A stretch of DNA of 64,000 bases from Toxorhynchites rutilus septentrionalis (GCF_029784135.1 NC_073745.1:50398285-50462284); one strand, 5' to 3'. Positions 9,608-21,997 are shown, counted from the stretch's first letter. Made by a program: numbers and translations. Notes: generated from the sequence alone by a model not told the origin.

Positions 9608-11079
9608 TTAAGAGTGTAAAAGTCGATTTCGATTAAATTGTAAAATCAGATCACTCATGTGCATATATGAATATTGAGTTCTACAAATCGGTGAAGAGTA
9701 ATAAAAACATCCATGAATAAAGGAAGCAATATGGGCTTGTATGGTGGCCTGAATCCGAGGAGACGTATCAATATTTAGATTGTGTAACATTCCTGGGTTG
9801 TGTAGAATGCTGTGAGCCATTATCACGGTTTGTTCCTCACACAAACCTAAGACTGGCAATATTTTGCGGGATGAGTTCGAGTATAGTCCGATCGATGGGT
9901 ATAAAAATGGAAATATGAAAATAATTTTGAGAGCCGGTTTTGCAAAGCCTGGAGTTTCTTTAGCTTTGATTTACTAGCTCTACCCCATGTTACGATCAAA
10001 TAACTCAAGTGTGAGTGGATATGGGCAAAATACAGAGAGAGCATGGCATATCGAGGGAAAAAAGTACTGACACGTCTTAAAGTTCCACACATAGAAGCTA
10101 CTTTACTTGCGACCTTGTTTATGTGGACATCCCAAGATAAGGTAGAGTCTAGATAGACCCCCAAGTATTTGAATGAGTCTTTTTCAATGTCGGCTTTCAT
10201 AGCTAAAACTGGTACTTTAGGAAGTACTTTTTCGGTAAGCGGAAGATCATGTACTTAGTTTTTTGTAAGTTCAGTGAGAGAAGATTAACTGAGAAATAAT
10301 CCTGAAGCAATCGTTCTTCAAATAGCTACGAATAATGCTGTTAGCAATACCTCTTATGCCATATTTATCTAATTTATTTAGTAAAATGTCATGATTGATA
10401 GTGTCGAAGGCCCTCTTTAAATCAAGGAACAAGGCACACACCATTTTTTTCGAATCTGTGTCTTCCAGAATCTGATTTACAAGTTCGACTACAGCCACAG
10501 TTGTACTACTGCCGTTACGAAACCCATATTGCAGGTTGTACAGTATACTATGTCTATCCAAGAAATTCACGATACGTTTCATAAGTAACTTCTCAAAAAT
10601 TTGGTTGAAAACCGACAATGTCGATATGGGCCGATAATTGTGGGTTTGGCCTGAGTCGCCAGATTTGAATATTGGTATTACTTTAGCCGTTTTGAGACAT
10701 TCTGGATACAGGTTCGCATCATATGAATCATCAAATTGAAAGATTCACTGAGAATTCGCAAAAAAGGAACAACATTCTTTTTAACAATTTTGGCCGGTAT
10801 ATTGTCAGGACCTGAGCTTTTTTTCAACTTAAGATCGTTTATCAGCAGTATAACCTCATTCGAAGATGCTGGTTGAATGAAAATTGAATCGGATACAGGG
10901 TTTATAAGACGTAACGGATTACCCCTTCCAGTAACTATTTTCGCAGCTATGTTAAGTCCAACATTTGCAAAATGATCATTGAATGCTTCACAAATTGATT
11001 TACTGTCAGTAATCGGAACACTATTAATAGTTAATGAGAGCTTTGAAGTTTTTACGCATTTACCCATAATAGCATTCAT
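9608..11079 (-). pseudogene. CR1/L2-like LINE reverse transcriptase remnant
   Basis: Three broken frames on the minus strand follow the order of a non-LTR reverse transcriptase. 11079-10678 carries the finger/linker part with KKSSGPDNIPAKI. 10618-10271 carries QYGFRNGSSTTVAV and ALFLDLKRAFDTINHDIL, the first catalytic aspartate motif. 10200-9608 carries KYLGVYLDSTLSWDVHI and the thumb. The catalytic DD box between 10271 and 10200 is lost, and several frameshifts are present. Style and motif wording fit the CR1/L2 group rather than Jockey. No endonuclease or 3' tail was identified. Confidence 0.7.
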
Positions 11080-11734
11080 ATTTTTCCAAAGTTTAGAGTG
11101 AATTGTATTGACCAGTAGATTTTCAAAATAATTTCGCTTGGCTTGTTTCTTGGCTGAATCTAATTTTTTTGTACGTGTTTCAAAAGCTCAGCTGCTCGCA
11201 CATTATTTGGATTTCTGCGACATTTCTTCAAATAATATCTTTTGAATTATGATTAATTATGTTTTTCGATAGAAGAATCCGGTTGGAGCCAACATTCAAC
11301 TTGAATTTTGAACTCATTTTTTCACTGTAGCTCTTATAGTGAACCATACAGGAGAATTTTCTTATTATTATCTGGAAAAAAATCACACATATCTATAAAA
11401 GGCGTAGGAACACATTTAAATACGATTTATAGTAGTACTGAATCTCTAAATACTAAAAAAAAATCGAAAATTTCAATATTTTTTTAGTACTTCAATTTTT
11501 TAGGAATTTATTTTTTGATTATATTTCTCGATATATAGTTAGATGCACTTTCAGTATTTTTTTTTATTTTTTTATCTCAAAGCTATCGAGAATGGCGTGC
11601 TAAAAATTTAAGGGTACGTTTTCCACCATAGATCCTATGGATAGGGATTCGAAAAATAGTAAAAATTTCTATACAATAGAAATGTCTACTTCCTTTTTAC
11701 TTTCTTACCCAGCCAGACCCTTTCCCCCGTACAA
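11080..11734. other. AT-rich stretch next to the LINE remnant
   Basis: The first part (to about 11240) probably continues the LINE upstream of its readable frame. Beyond this it is AT-rich with poly-A/T runs and no supported gene. Confidence 0.35.
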
Positions 11735-12480
11735 CTCGTGAACGTTTTGGCCAATAACTTTTCTCATACCCTTTTCGAACCAATGAAAATTTGGCTAAAG
11801 ATAAATAAAAATATTCTTTATCGAATGAGTACTATCTCGAAAATGTTTTTTGGGTCCTTTCAAATAACTTATTCAATTCTCTTTAAATTAATTTATTTCG
11901 TCCATACAAGTTGTACAGGTTTTGGCCTATAACTTTTTTTAGACCCTTTTTCGACCAATGAAAATCTGGCTAAAGATAAATAAAAATATTCTTTATCGAA
12001 TGAGTATTATCTCGATAATGTGTTGTCGGTACTTTCAAATAACTTTTTTCAAATTTTCTTTAACTTAATTTATTAACCCCATACAAGTTGTATATGTTTT
12101 GAGCTATAACTTTTTTTCCGACCAATGGAAATTTTGCTAAAGATACATAAAAATATTCTATATCGAATAAGTACTATCTCGAGAATGTGTTTTGGGTCCT
12201 TTCAAATAAGTTTTTTCAATTTTCTTTATCATAATTAATTTCTTCCATTTCTTCCTTTTTCGATTAGTAAAATTGTGGCTGGAAGATAGATAAAATAATT
12301 TCGATAACTCTATTCGAACATTTTTTTTTGATTTTCCAACATTCTGTAAATTTTCCTATATTGACCCATGCTCACGTTTCAGTCTATAACTATTCTCTGT
12401 CACGATCAAGAAAAAATAATGAATTATGTGGAAAGATGAATGATTCAATTCTCTATCTAATGAGCATGATTTTGAAGGTT
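11735..12480. repeat. Tandem array with a period of about 170 bases
   Basis: At least three diverged units carry CCAATG(A/G)AAAT, GGCTAAAGATA, AAAATATTCT and ATCGAATGAGTA, with anchors near 11780, 11955 and 12122. A fourth, more decayed unit may follow to 12480. No coding content. Confidence 0.7.
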
Positions 12481-13459
12481 GTTACTTGATAAACAATCAA
12501 TTTATTTCAATTGAAATAATTCATTATTCATTGAATCCAGCAAGTCGTGGAACAGAAACTTGCACGCAACAAAAACTTTAATCCACTAATTTCAAACAAG
12601 TCCGTAAAGAAGGAACGCGAGAACGAGAAATCTCGTGAGCGGTCCGCAAAGTGTTAAGAGAAGCTTCTTTAATTGTATGTCTTGTATGTCATGTGTATAT
12701 TAGTGATTATATCTATAGTGACAAAAATAAACATTACTCATGCAATCAGATTTTCATTAAGGATTTATTATTAAAACAACTGTTTTATTATTTACAGTTA
12801 TTTAACATGAATCGGGAGCTTAAGCTCAGCTATATACATTTTTCTTTCAACTATTGAATACAGTGGAATAAAATGGAATTTCAATTGCGGCAGACTACTG
12901 AAACAAGCAAAACGATAAAAAATTATAAAAAGCCTATAACCAGTATTTGTTAATAAGCTTATAGCAATCTTCGAATCCTGGTTGCGCAGAAAATCTTTTC
13001 TTATAAAGCGGAAACATTGCACCGAATAGCACTATGAATATCGTCCTTATCGCCATTTCTAACTATCCAACACCATGACTATTGACGATGATGATGGGAA
13101 CTGACCTTTGACCCAGCCACCACATCAAGCTGAGTTACACTTCAATTGAAATAAAAAAACACCTATCACTTATATTTATCTTTATGGCATTCATCTAACA
13201 GCACCCATAGTCGCGCTAAGTCTACGCAGCTGATTGTATATGGATGTAATTGCACACCGCTGCCTAATGGGACCCGACTTTGTTTGCAATATCACTTAGA
13301 GCTCATTCTGGCGTCAATTGAGCACCTCGCTCAGCGCTACAATTCATACGGTTGCAACGATTGAAATTTGCGAACTTTAGACTGCAACGGCCCGCATGTG
13401 AACTTGACTCGTGTTCATAAATTATCATATACAAGAGGAAGCGATTGAATACGCTTTAA
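12481..13459. other. Downstream flank of the RMDN1-like gene
   Basis: No supported gene. On the minus strand this is the 3' flank of the TPR gene ending at 13460. Small open frames at 12651-12857 and 12798-13022 lack family resemblance. Confidence 0.4.
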
Positions 13460-14205
13460 TTAAAGCTTCCGCAACGCTTCATTGGCCTCTTCGCGACACA
13501 CGCGATCGTCCTCGCTGCGGACTTCTACCTCTGCTGCTTTCTGGAACCATTCCCGTGCCTTATCCTTCTGCTTCAAAGCGAGATACGCTTTGCCAAGATA
13601 CAGCTGGTTCTGACTATAGAAGCCCGACCTGATACTCTCGCCCTTCTCGAAGCACTCCAATGCTTCCTCGTACGAAGCCGTAGGTGGATTAGAGGCAACC
13701 GAGTTGATTAACTTCCTGGTAACCCAGTTAACCTCAGATAGTTTGAAATTGAACTGGCCAAGCATGTGCCAAATTCCAGGATCCGTAGGGTTTGCATCTC
13801 TCGCAATTGTGAAATGTTTCTTCACATTTTCCAGCTGTTTGATTCGCTCGGTCACTCCGTCCAGGTTGCTTTTCTCGGAAAGAATAGCGCCGTACCATTT
13901 GTTGGCTCCGAAATTAGTCGAGTCCAGCTCGAGAGCCTGTTTCGCGAAATCAAACGCCTCTCGCACTAGTTTTGCCTTCTCGTCATTATCACTCGTATTC
14001 TTGGAAATGAAAAACACAGCCCGGGCCAGCCTCCACTGAACTTCCACCACATTCTTATCCTGTAACGAATTGATCTTCAATATCCCCCGAATACTCTCAT
14101 CGTATCATTGATGCTCACCTCCAACTTGTTCAGTGCATCGAACGCGTCCTGATATTTTGCCTCATCAAATAGATCATCGGTAAGTTTCAATTCTTCCGCA
14201 GACAT
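13460..14205 (-). CDS. Regulator of microtubule dynamics protein 1-like (short paralogue)
   Basis: Two exons: 14119-14205 (29 codons from ATG, MSAEELKLTDDLFDEAKYQD) and 13460-14059, joined in phase 0 across a 59-base intron with GTGAGC and TTACAG borders. The predicted protein has 228 residues. It is an RMDN/FAM82-type tetratricopeptide protein. Family hallmarks are VQWRLARAVFF after the intron, LGQFNFKLSEVNWVTRKLIN, PPTASYEEALECFEKGE and FYSQNQLYLGKAYLALKQKD. RMDN proteins associate with microtubules, and human RMDN1 is mitochondrial. This copy lacks the longer amino-terminal targeting region found in the paralogue at 28353-29738, which suggests a cytosolic or spindle role like that of worm RMD-1 (inference). 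The PWYQR segment of the family is altered to NWVTR. Confidence 0.88.
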
Positions 14206-15404
14206 TGTTTTTTCCAATAACTTCGATTGCAGCAGCAGAGAACAAAACTAATCGCGTCTGACACACTTTCCGCTCTAACACTGAATGGTTGCTCCACGCA
14301 TCAGTAGCAGAGTTCCAGCGAATTCTATGAACACACGACTCGCTATCAGTAGCGCATCGAAACCCCCCCAGGCGTGTATTTCGAGTGACACAATTTAAAC
14401 GACCTGCAGACAATGACTCTTCGCTTTAACAAGTACTCATGTTAATCGTGAAAAAGAAGCAAGTTTCTACCGTCGGTTGTGATAAGAATAAACGCTGGAC
14501 TATGTACCCAACCTCGACCAAACAAAGCACTGACGGGTGGATATGTATGCGATGCACCGATTTGTGGATCAGTCGACGCGAGTACGCAGGCGTTTGTTTT
14601 CATCGTTACGTTCTAAATGGGAACGTTTCACTCGCGCGCGTATTGCCCATCTCGTATTTGCGGCCCCAATGATATGGCCACCCGCCCTCGTTGTCTACCC
14701 ACCGGTCGGGTGGAAATCTAATGCTGAATGGAATCGAAACCGGCATGGCCAAGGGGTACGCCACTATGAATGTGATTAGCAGAACTGTTGAGTTGGAAAT
14801 TGGAAGCATCCATTTCAATTATTGTTTCAGATAAGATTCGCATAAGTCGAAGCATTCCTGGAACTAAAGTTCCCAACAGATAACTGTTGACCAATTTCCT
14901 GGCATTTAGGGACAGCAAATGTTCTTCCAACACGAATCGTTTTTTTTTCGATTTATTATTTCTATATGAGAATTGTCTCATTTTTAAACATGAAATAAGC
15001 ATTTCATATTCCTATTCAAACATCAAGGGCACTTCAGTTTGATTCTCAGAATGAAGGTCACAAAAAAACTTGAAAGCCCAGAAAAAATTTATTCTCCAAG
15101 GCATTCATCTTAAACCGTCGTGGAATTATTTAATGAAATAAATTAATTAAAAATTATTATTAGAAATTCAACCATTTATATTCCAAAACTCCAATGACAA
15201 TAATCCCGTTTAATCCAATCGTATCGTAGTCTGGCATTTAGTCGAAATCTTGGTAGTAGTCCCAGTTCTAGAAAATAACGCTTCAACTGGACCTGATGTA
15301 ACCATCCCATCTCGTCACAATTTTCACTATCAGCTTAGTGAACGTGATGGTGTAAATATAACTTGTAACCAATTGTTTTGTAATGACCAAACATACAAAA
15401 AAAA
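14206..15404. other. Upstream flank of the RMDN1-like gene
   Basis: The minus-strand promoter of the TPR gene must lie at the left of this interval. I see no clear TATA box. Open frames at 14439-14672, 14537-14779 and 14718-15002 are unsupported. Confidence 0.4.
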
Positions 15405-16685
15405 GACGGGTGGGTAATGTCGGGGACATAACCGGAGTGACGTAGGACTATACAAAGGGGACAGCTTTTGTTAAATATATATTTTAAATATATTGTTTTA
15501 TTTTCTTCTCCTACGTGAATACCTACCTATCTACCTGAAAAATGGATTAGTTTACTGTTTACTCTTTATGAATATGTTGATAGTTCTGAAAAGAACCTTT
15601 GGTGTTGTGTTTTTGTTATCACTCGATATTCCCATCTTGTTCGGTTAAACCTTTCTGTTTAGCGATTGCATTTGCCACTCGCCACAGCTTTCACAGTTGG
15701 AAAATTTCTTCCCATCCAGCTTGTGACATATTGTACAGTAAATTACAATCAATGGCACTTCGCATTACCACCACTCAGTATCGGATTGGAGGTAATTTTA
15801 ACCTGTAATTGAACATTTGCGATGACAGTGGTACAGTGTCGACTTTCAATGTGGGGTCATAATTTGGACCCCGAACTCTATGTTTACAAAAATGTCCAAC
15901 TAAATATGTCGCATTACAGGTCCGTCCAATTGGCTAAATGTCGAGATAAGTGTAAATTACTGTACTTTCAATCTAGAAGCAATTTAAGAATTGGTGAAAA
16001 TCAATAAGCTCAGAACAACTGCCAAATTCACATACTCATCATATCCTGGCAAACAAATTATGAAAAAATCAATTTGTGTTTAATTATTATTTTGGATATT
16101 GTTTTAGAAAGCATTGAACTGTATTTCCTAAACTCTTTTTTGGAAGGTTTAATGGCCCTGAAAAGCGCCTTGTTTTATGGAATGGTTCCAATTTAGAATA
16201 CTTAGTACTCGTGGTTTCGAAAAAAAAACCATTTCGAACGCCCTCGATGCTGCCTTGTTCTGGATTTGCTGACTGGCTGGCTCGAGAATTACGCATGTGT
16301 GAGACTGCGACCAATGTTTCGTTAATTTTTTTCTTTTTCCTTTCCAATCATGCTTCATTCTATTTCGCTGCTGCTCTGGTTGCCCGTTTTGGTCGGTATG
16401 ATTTGAGGAGCACAAAATGGACCAATCAAAAGTGGGCACATAGTGCATTTTGACAATGCTTGATATTTCACAATTATTCAATTATTTATCTCAAGAAAAA
16501 TTAAATGTTATTCGTTATGATAGATGCGTAGATATATTTCCTATCAATTGATGCAAAAACCTTTGCGATCTATTGATAAATGCTCGAGTTATAAGCGTTC
16601 CAAATCTTGCATTTTTTCCTACTTGTTCAGTGCCTAGATTTCCATTTCACCCCCTATATCTTCCGGTTAGACGTAGTCCTACGTC
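15405..16685 (-). mobile_element. Family A repeat, copy 2, lacking the H2A segment
   Basis: Inverted relative to copy 1, with the same termini: GACGGGTGGGTAATGTCGGG at 15405 and GGTTAGACGTAGTCCTACGTC near 16685. It is nearly identical to copy 1 over the shared parts. The region equivalent to 5743-6195 of copy 1, including the whole H2A remnant, is absent. TTCTGGATTTGC joins directly to TGACTGGCTGGCTCGAG near 16270. The second stem-loop is kept at 15582-15597. Confidence 0.75.
15582..15597 (-). terminator. Histone-type 3' stem-loop in family A copy 2
   Basis: On the minus strand this reads GGTTCT-TTTC-AGAACT, the same element as at 6865-6880, with the outermost pair reduced to a G-T wobble. 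Confidence 0.55.
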
Positions 16686-16815
16686 AAAAACCAGAAATCG
16701 GAGAGGAAAAAATCGATCTTCCAAACATCGATCCTAGACAGCCCAATCTTATTCACTATCAATGTTGACAACATATTCATAAAATTTGTCAGGTGGTGAG
16801 ATTAAAATCGATGTA

Positions 16816-17772
16816 GGGCAACACGGGGTAAGTTGGACATACGGGGTGATTTGGACCATCCCTTTTTCTCAAAAAGTACGGCTCAACTTGGATTTTTTAT
16901 AATGTCATTTTCTTTTATTATTGAACCGTATGTAACTAACGTAAAAAAACTTTGGTAAAACTCGACAGGTGGAAGGAAACGGTAGCATGAACACGGCAAG
17001 CACATTGATTGCCAAAAAATGTGAGTTTTCCGATCGTAGTTTTAAGGTTTTTCCCGCTGATTAAACAAACTTTTCGTATATTGTGCAGAAAAGTTCTGTT
17101 CGTCTACAGAAGAGGAACAATTTGATGTAGCGAAACTGTAAGTTTGATAACAAAAATGAAATTATTTGCATTTTATTTTTTGCATGTTGTGTGGGGTGAC
17201 ATGGACACGTTTCTGTGGGGTGAATTGGTCCTACAGGTTTGAGTCTTTTCTTTGATCTAATTGATTCCAGATGTCACGGAATTACAAAAAGAGGATGTAC
17301 AGACAACGTTGGAAGGAGGAGGAGCTTCAAAGAGCAACAACGAAAGTGTTTGAAAATGCTCGAACAACAGTGAAAAGATTCATGCAGAATTTGAGATGGT
17401 GTCAATCCAATTTTTCTGGTCTGGAATCTGGCCAAGACACCTGGTATCGATCTCAAAACACTGTTACTGATTGTAACATTATCCCAAAATACTTTACATA
17501 AACATAAATATGCTTTTTTCGATGAAACAGACACTGGACCAAATCACCCCACATCAAATTTTAATGTCTAAAAATCATCTCTTTTATTTTATGATATATT
17601 TGGTAGTTTGAAGCTTGATATAATGGTTAAACCTTATTGATTGAGAGAAAACAAGTGTAGCTAAGTATACATTTATACATGTGACATTTTTTATTTGGAC
17701 GGTATTGGTTTGGGAATATTAGGCGATTTGCTTAGGTGGTCCAAATCCCCCCCCCCCCACCACCTTTTCCCC
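16816..17772 (+). mobile_element. Pogo-like element with TA target duplication
   Basis: TA at 16814-16815 and 17773-17774 flank ends GGGCAACACGGGG and CCACCACCTTTTCCCC. The end-proximal motif GGGGTGATTTGGACC reappears inverted as GGTCCAAATCCCCC. The interior encodes a pogo-type DNA-binding start (17271-17501) but no DDE catalytic domain. The run of about 12 C at 17748-17759 may have drifted. Length is 957 bases. Confidence 0.6.
17271..17501 (+). pseudogene. Pogo-type transposase N-terminal fragment
   Basis: The frame begins MSRNYKKRMYRQRWKEEELQ, directly after TTGATTCCAG. This matches the PRKYKRKT...W.EE.L.RA start of the CENP-B/pogo helix-turn-helix. The similarity fades after about 30 residues, and the frame ends at 17501 without a catalytic domain. 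Confidence 0.55.
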
Positions 17773-17894
17773 TACAATGAAAACGAAAAACTCTAAGATC
17801 GGAAAAATCGAAGGAAACAAATCGATCCGAAAAATCGGAAATCGAAATGGGAAAGCTCGATCTTCTGAAAATCGATTCAAGATCGCCCAATCCT

Positions 17895-18240
17895 AATGAC
17901 AGCCTCCCCTTAAAAAGTGGTAGGGGTGTCGTACTACAATAAAACATTTGTTGCCTCCTAAAACCTCTACATAAAAAATTTGGTTCCGTTTGCTTGCTTA
18001 GTTCTCGAGTTATGCAAAAATTTGTTTTACATTTTTATGACAACTCCCCCTTAGAGAGGGGGAACTGTGTCGTTCCACAAGAAAAACATTTCTTGACCCC
18101 ACATGCCAAATTTGGTTCCATTTGCATGGTTAGTTCTCGAGTTATGCAGAAATTTGTGTTTCATTTGGTATGACAGCTCCCCCTTAGAGAGGTGTGAGGA
18201 ATGTTATACCACAATAAAAACATTTGCCTCCTAAAACCTC
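17895..18240. repeat. Tandem repeat of about 150 bases interrupted by a transposon
   Basis: Units carry AATTTGGTTCC, then TTAGTTCTCGAGTTATGCA, then AATTTGTGTTTCATTT and CCCCCTTAGAGAGG. Units are visible at about 17960 and 18110. The repeat resumes at 20138-20330 beyond the element inserted at 18243, so these two stretches were once contiguous. Confidence 0.7.
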
Positions 18241-18242
18241 TA

Positions 18243-20135
18243 GGGGTAGTGGGGGCAAATTGGTCATCTGCTTGTTTGATAGTATAGCTATTGACTATGG
18301 ATGCCGTATTGATAGTCACCTTATGTTCGAAGAATTTAATGATTATTGAGTCACCTAGTACTTCAGTAGAGCTGTCGTATGTCAAAATATAAATAAAAAC
18401 AGAAATTGCTCTCTCGATAGCCATTAGGCCGTAGTTCTGTGCGCATGGTATCTAAGGAAATTCTCGTGAAAATTAGATTATTCAATCTGATATATTGGAT
18501 AAATCATCAGTTTGGACGACTGTTCACAAATTCTAGGAGAGATGAACAGATATTTTGTTTATTCTCAGCGCTTAATTAGCATAGAAATTAATTTGATGTT
18601 TGGGGGTAAAGTGGTCATAGGTGAATAACAACTTACAATGTTCTGTTTACTAAAGTTGATATACCGCATCACATTCTGCTCTTGTAGAGGATCCTGTTGT
18701 GGCTTTGACCCAGGCTAAATATGCCACTCCAACTAAACCAAACTTCATTATGCGGAACGTTATGTGTTTCTTACTACGTTTTTTTATACATAAGAAAATT
18801 TAAATTGAGACTGTAAGTGAATACCCAGCAAACATTAAATCGTATAATTTTGCACGTGCCAAGTCTTACAAGGAATCCGAATAAATCAGAATCGCATATA
18901 ATATCAATCAAAGTATGTATCGTGTATATTTGAAATCGCATAAAATGTAAAAACTCGATTTTATATACCATTATCAAATTAAGTCGCAATTCGGTATAAT
19001 AAACATCAATTTTATGATGTACATTGTCGTAAAATATATTTAATCCGCATCATATGCGTATATTACGCTGATGCAGATTGTGTGTCGTATAAGCGTATAA
19101 TTTGAATCGATTCAGTACTGTAGTAAATCATGTTGCATGCTGAAGAAAATCATGAAACAGTAAATCATATTAGATCCTAATAAAGAACATATTACATCAT
19201 ATTGAAATGTCAATGAAATGCTGATGCACTCGAAAGTTTTAACCGCTGTTGGATTAAATTTCAGATAGCCGCGCGAGATAGCTGGTGGATGATAATCCAG
19301 ACGACCGGAGTTCGAACCCACATCGGAGCAGTTTTCACTAAACATCAATCTGTGCCATTTTAAACATTCATATTCCACTCCCAACACAAGTCAATCAAAC
19401 AATTATTATTTCTACAAACATAAATATTCATATATAAAAATGGCGATTCGTGAGGCTATCATAAACATTTCACGAAAATATTTTGCGCCGTTTGTTTTTT
19501 TTCCATGTCTGTAATAAATCGTATATGAGTATGGCAAAAGTCGTATTTGGTGCTTTGACAATTCATGAATATATTCATATTAGATCGCAATTCAATTTCA
19601 ACATAATCGCTATTATAGCCGGTCAAAGTTGCATATTCATCCAAACAAATTCAGTAAGCATTTGCCATGTATGTATATGGCCTCCACTTTTGCATGCATA
19701 TGCCAATTAGGCGCATTATATGCCAACCAAATTTTAGGGCATATGATGTTATATATACGCTTGTTATGCGATTTAATGTTTGCTGGTAGGCCAAGCTTAT
19801 TCCGTACATGTACCTACAATATCAAATATGATTTGAACAAATTTGGACCACAAAAACGCATAAATATATGCCATTTAGCTTAATATTAGCGAGTGACCAT
19901 TTTGCCCCCACTAGGTGACCACTTTACCTCCAAGCAAAAAAAAAGTTAAATTTTTCACCTTTTTTTCTAATGATGAAAAGTGTACTTTTTTGAATTTTCA
20001 TAGTAAAAACCGTTTGCTATCTTGAACAACAATGAGTTGAACTATAATATTCTTCGAGAAACGGGAATTGAAGTGGTATGTGGACGCTGGAAATGGGCAT
20101 ATTTCTTAGGGTGACCACTATGCCCCCATTTCCCC
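18243..20135 (+). mobile_element. TA-flanked GGGG/CCCC element, non-autonomous
   Basis: TA (18241-18242 and 20136-20137) flanks ends GGGGTAGTGGGGGCAAATTG and ATGCCCCCATTTCCCC. The empty target is preserved in the neighbouring unit of the host tandem repeat (CCTCTACATA near 17968), which confirms the TA duplication. Subterminal phrases AAAGTGGTCA and TGACCACTTT recur. A second MITE is nested inside at 18824-19786. No protein is encoded. A related copy begins near the right edge of the window (63700-64000). Confidence 0.75.
18824..19786. mobile_element. Nested MITE with CCCAGCAAACATT ends
   Basis: Left end CCCAGCAAACATTAAATCG and right end CGATTTAATGTTTGCTGG are inverted repeats flanked by TA (18822-18823, 19787-19788). 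The body is AT-rich with TATGCG motifs. A tRNA-like piece (AGTTCGAACCCACATCGG near 19308) suggests a small SINE fragment inside. Related inverted sequence lies at 30947-31250. Confidence 0.7.
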
Positions 20136-20137
20136 TA

Positions 20138-20330
20138 CATACCCAATTTGGTTCCGTTTGCTTGCTTAGTTCTTGAGTTATGTAGAAATTTGTGTTTCAT
20201 TTGTATGGCCTCGAACTATCATAAAAACCTTCCCTGGCCCCGAGAACCGCTACATGCCAATTTTCATATCGATCGGTTCAGTAATTCTCGAGTCCATAAG
20301 AATCAGAAAGACAGACAGACAGAAAGAAAT
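20138..20330. repeat. Continuation of the interrupted tandem repeat
   Basis: Starts CATACCCAATTTGGTTCC and continues the unit broken at 18240. It ends in CAGAAAGACAGACAGACAGA, a short simple-sequence stretch. Confidence 0.65.
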
Positions 20331-20345
20331 CCATTTTTGTACATA

Positions 20346-21433
20346 GGGGAACTGAGGGTAAGCTCGGACCCACAAAGGGAAAATATTGTTTTGTGGGATC
20401 TGAGGGCACATATTATTATGTTTCCCGCACAGAATCATTGTCTAGATTATTTTCCATGAGCTATAAGAAATATCAGTGTTATTAAACGGCAATTTTGCAA
20501 GTAAAGGTCAATTTTCAAAACTGACGTAGAAACAGAGTTCACCAACCAGTATGTGGGAAACCTGCATCCCATGGGGTAACACTTCAATTTGTCAATAGAT
20601 ACACTTAACACCAGCCGAACCAGTTTGAATATGGCAATCGCCAAATGGAAGGTATCTTAATTCTAGATGTCACTATCGATTATGCTCCGAATCGCTCAAC
20701 TGATTCCGGAGATATAGTCGGAACAAGCTCCGGTGAACATGGAATATGGAAAAAAAGGAATTTGGTGTTAGGCAAATCAATCATGCGGCACCTCAAACCC
20801 TACCACAATTCAATAACTAGTTCGATGGAATCTAGGTCCTAGTTTCGAGCTTACCACTTTTCACAAAACGTGATCCTGTAATGTAAACCTGGGGATTAGC
20901 GTCTTTTGCAAGGGTGACGTTCTCCTGGGACCCACTCTCACAATTCGATTTCCTTAGCAACTGCGAGGCATTTGAAATAGATGAATAATAAGTCCCAATA
21001 ACCTTCAACTACCTGGAAATCATGCCGGGCTTACTCCAATCAAAGGGTGACCCTAACAGCATACATTTTTTAATGAGACTATTTCTATCAATTTATTGCT
21101 TTAACTTAACTCAACTCAAATCCCAGTGAAAGCTAACAATCCAGGGGACAAACTATAGAACAACGAAAAAGGATTTGAAACCTCGTTCAAGAATAAAAAC
21201 TTAAATTCCACTACCGAAAAATTACATCCGGTTGTACATCATCGGCACTCACGTTTCTTTTAATTAATATTTTAATATTTAACGAATCACAGTGGGTTGT
21301 ATTTCATTTAAAACGTCTAAAATAATAAATAATAACATTTACAATGTTCGGAAACATGATTAATTAGAGTTTTCTGGTAAAACTCGAGGGGCGCCGGCCT
21401 TATCCCCAGTGATGGGCTTACCCCCAGGTCCCC
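20346..21433 (+). mobile_element. TA-flanked GGGG/CCCC element
   Basis: TA at 20344-20345 and 21434-21435 flanks ends GGGGAACTGAGGGTAAGC and GCTTACCCCCAGGTCCCC. Length is 1088 bases. No transposase is readable. The end layout is the same as that of the elements at 16816 and 18243, but the interior differs. Confidence 0.65.
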
Positions 21434-21436
21434 TAT

Positions 21437-21740
21437 ACATTTGCTTCGTGTGACGGCGAGCTTTATTCGATCTGAGCGCCTTTTAGAGTCAAAAGTACCC
21501 ACAATGTTCTGCTATAATGCGTCTTCGAATTTCTCTGCTGGTGTGATTGTCGAAGGTCACTAGTGAGCTAAACCTCATCTCATCGAACACCTCGACTGCT
21601 TCATCGTCGATCTGGACTCGTGGTGGGAAGTTCACATTATTTTATCTGGAGCATCTTCCTTTCATGCACTTGACTTTCAACTCTAGTCTGATGTACGAAT
21701 CCGTCATTTCATCGAAAGTTCACGCATGAACTCATGATGT
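21437..21740 (-). pseudogene. RTE-type LINE remnant (C-terminal part)
   Basis: On the minus strand, VEVFDEMRFSSLVTFDNHTS is followed by REIRRRIIAEHCGY and RSNKARRHTK. This matches the FVYLGSLVTADNDTSREI...RRI part that lies beyond the catalytic domain in RTE-like reverse transcriptases. Stops and a shift are present. Only this piece remains. Confidence 0.55.
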
Positions 21741-21997
21741 GAACATTTCCACCACCGGTACACAATTCTGCTATGCTTCGATAGTTGGTAACAAACTGCT
21801 TGTCTTCTTCTACTTCTTTGTTTTAGAGAGGCTTTAAACTTTCCAGTTCATTCGCCTCTAACACTACTTGTCGCTTTTCTCAAAAACAGCGAAAATAAAT
21901 GAATCCTTCCAATCAGGACCTGCGTACGTCACATGATTTCTTTTTTTTTCTTTTTGATAGTCAAATGTTCAAAAAGGTTTTGAGCAGACTATGAATA

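Noticed and set aside
14439..15002. Several overlapping short open frames upstream of the RMDN1-like gene
   Set aside because: Mutually overlapping frames on both strands with no recognisable domains.
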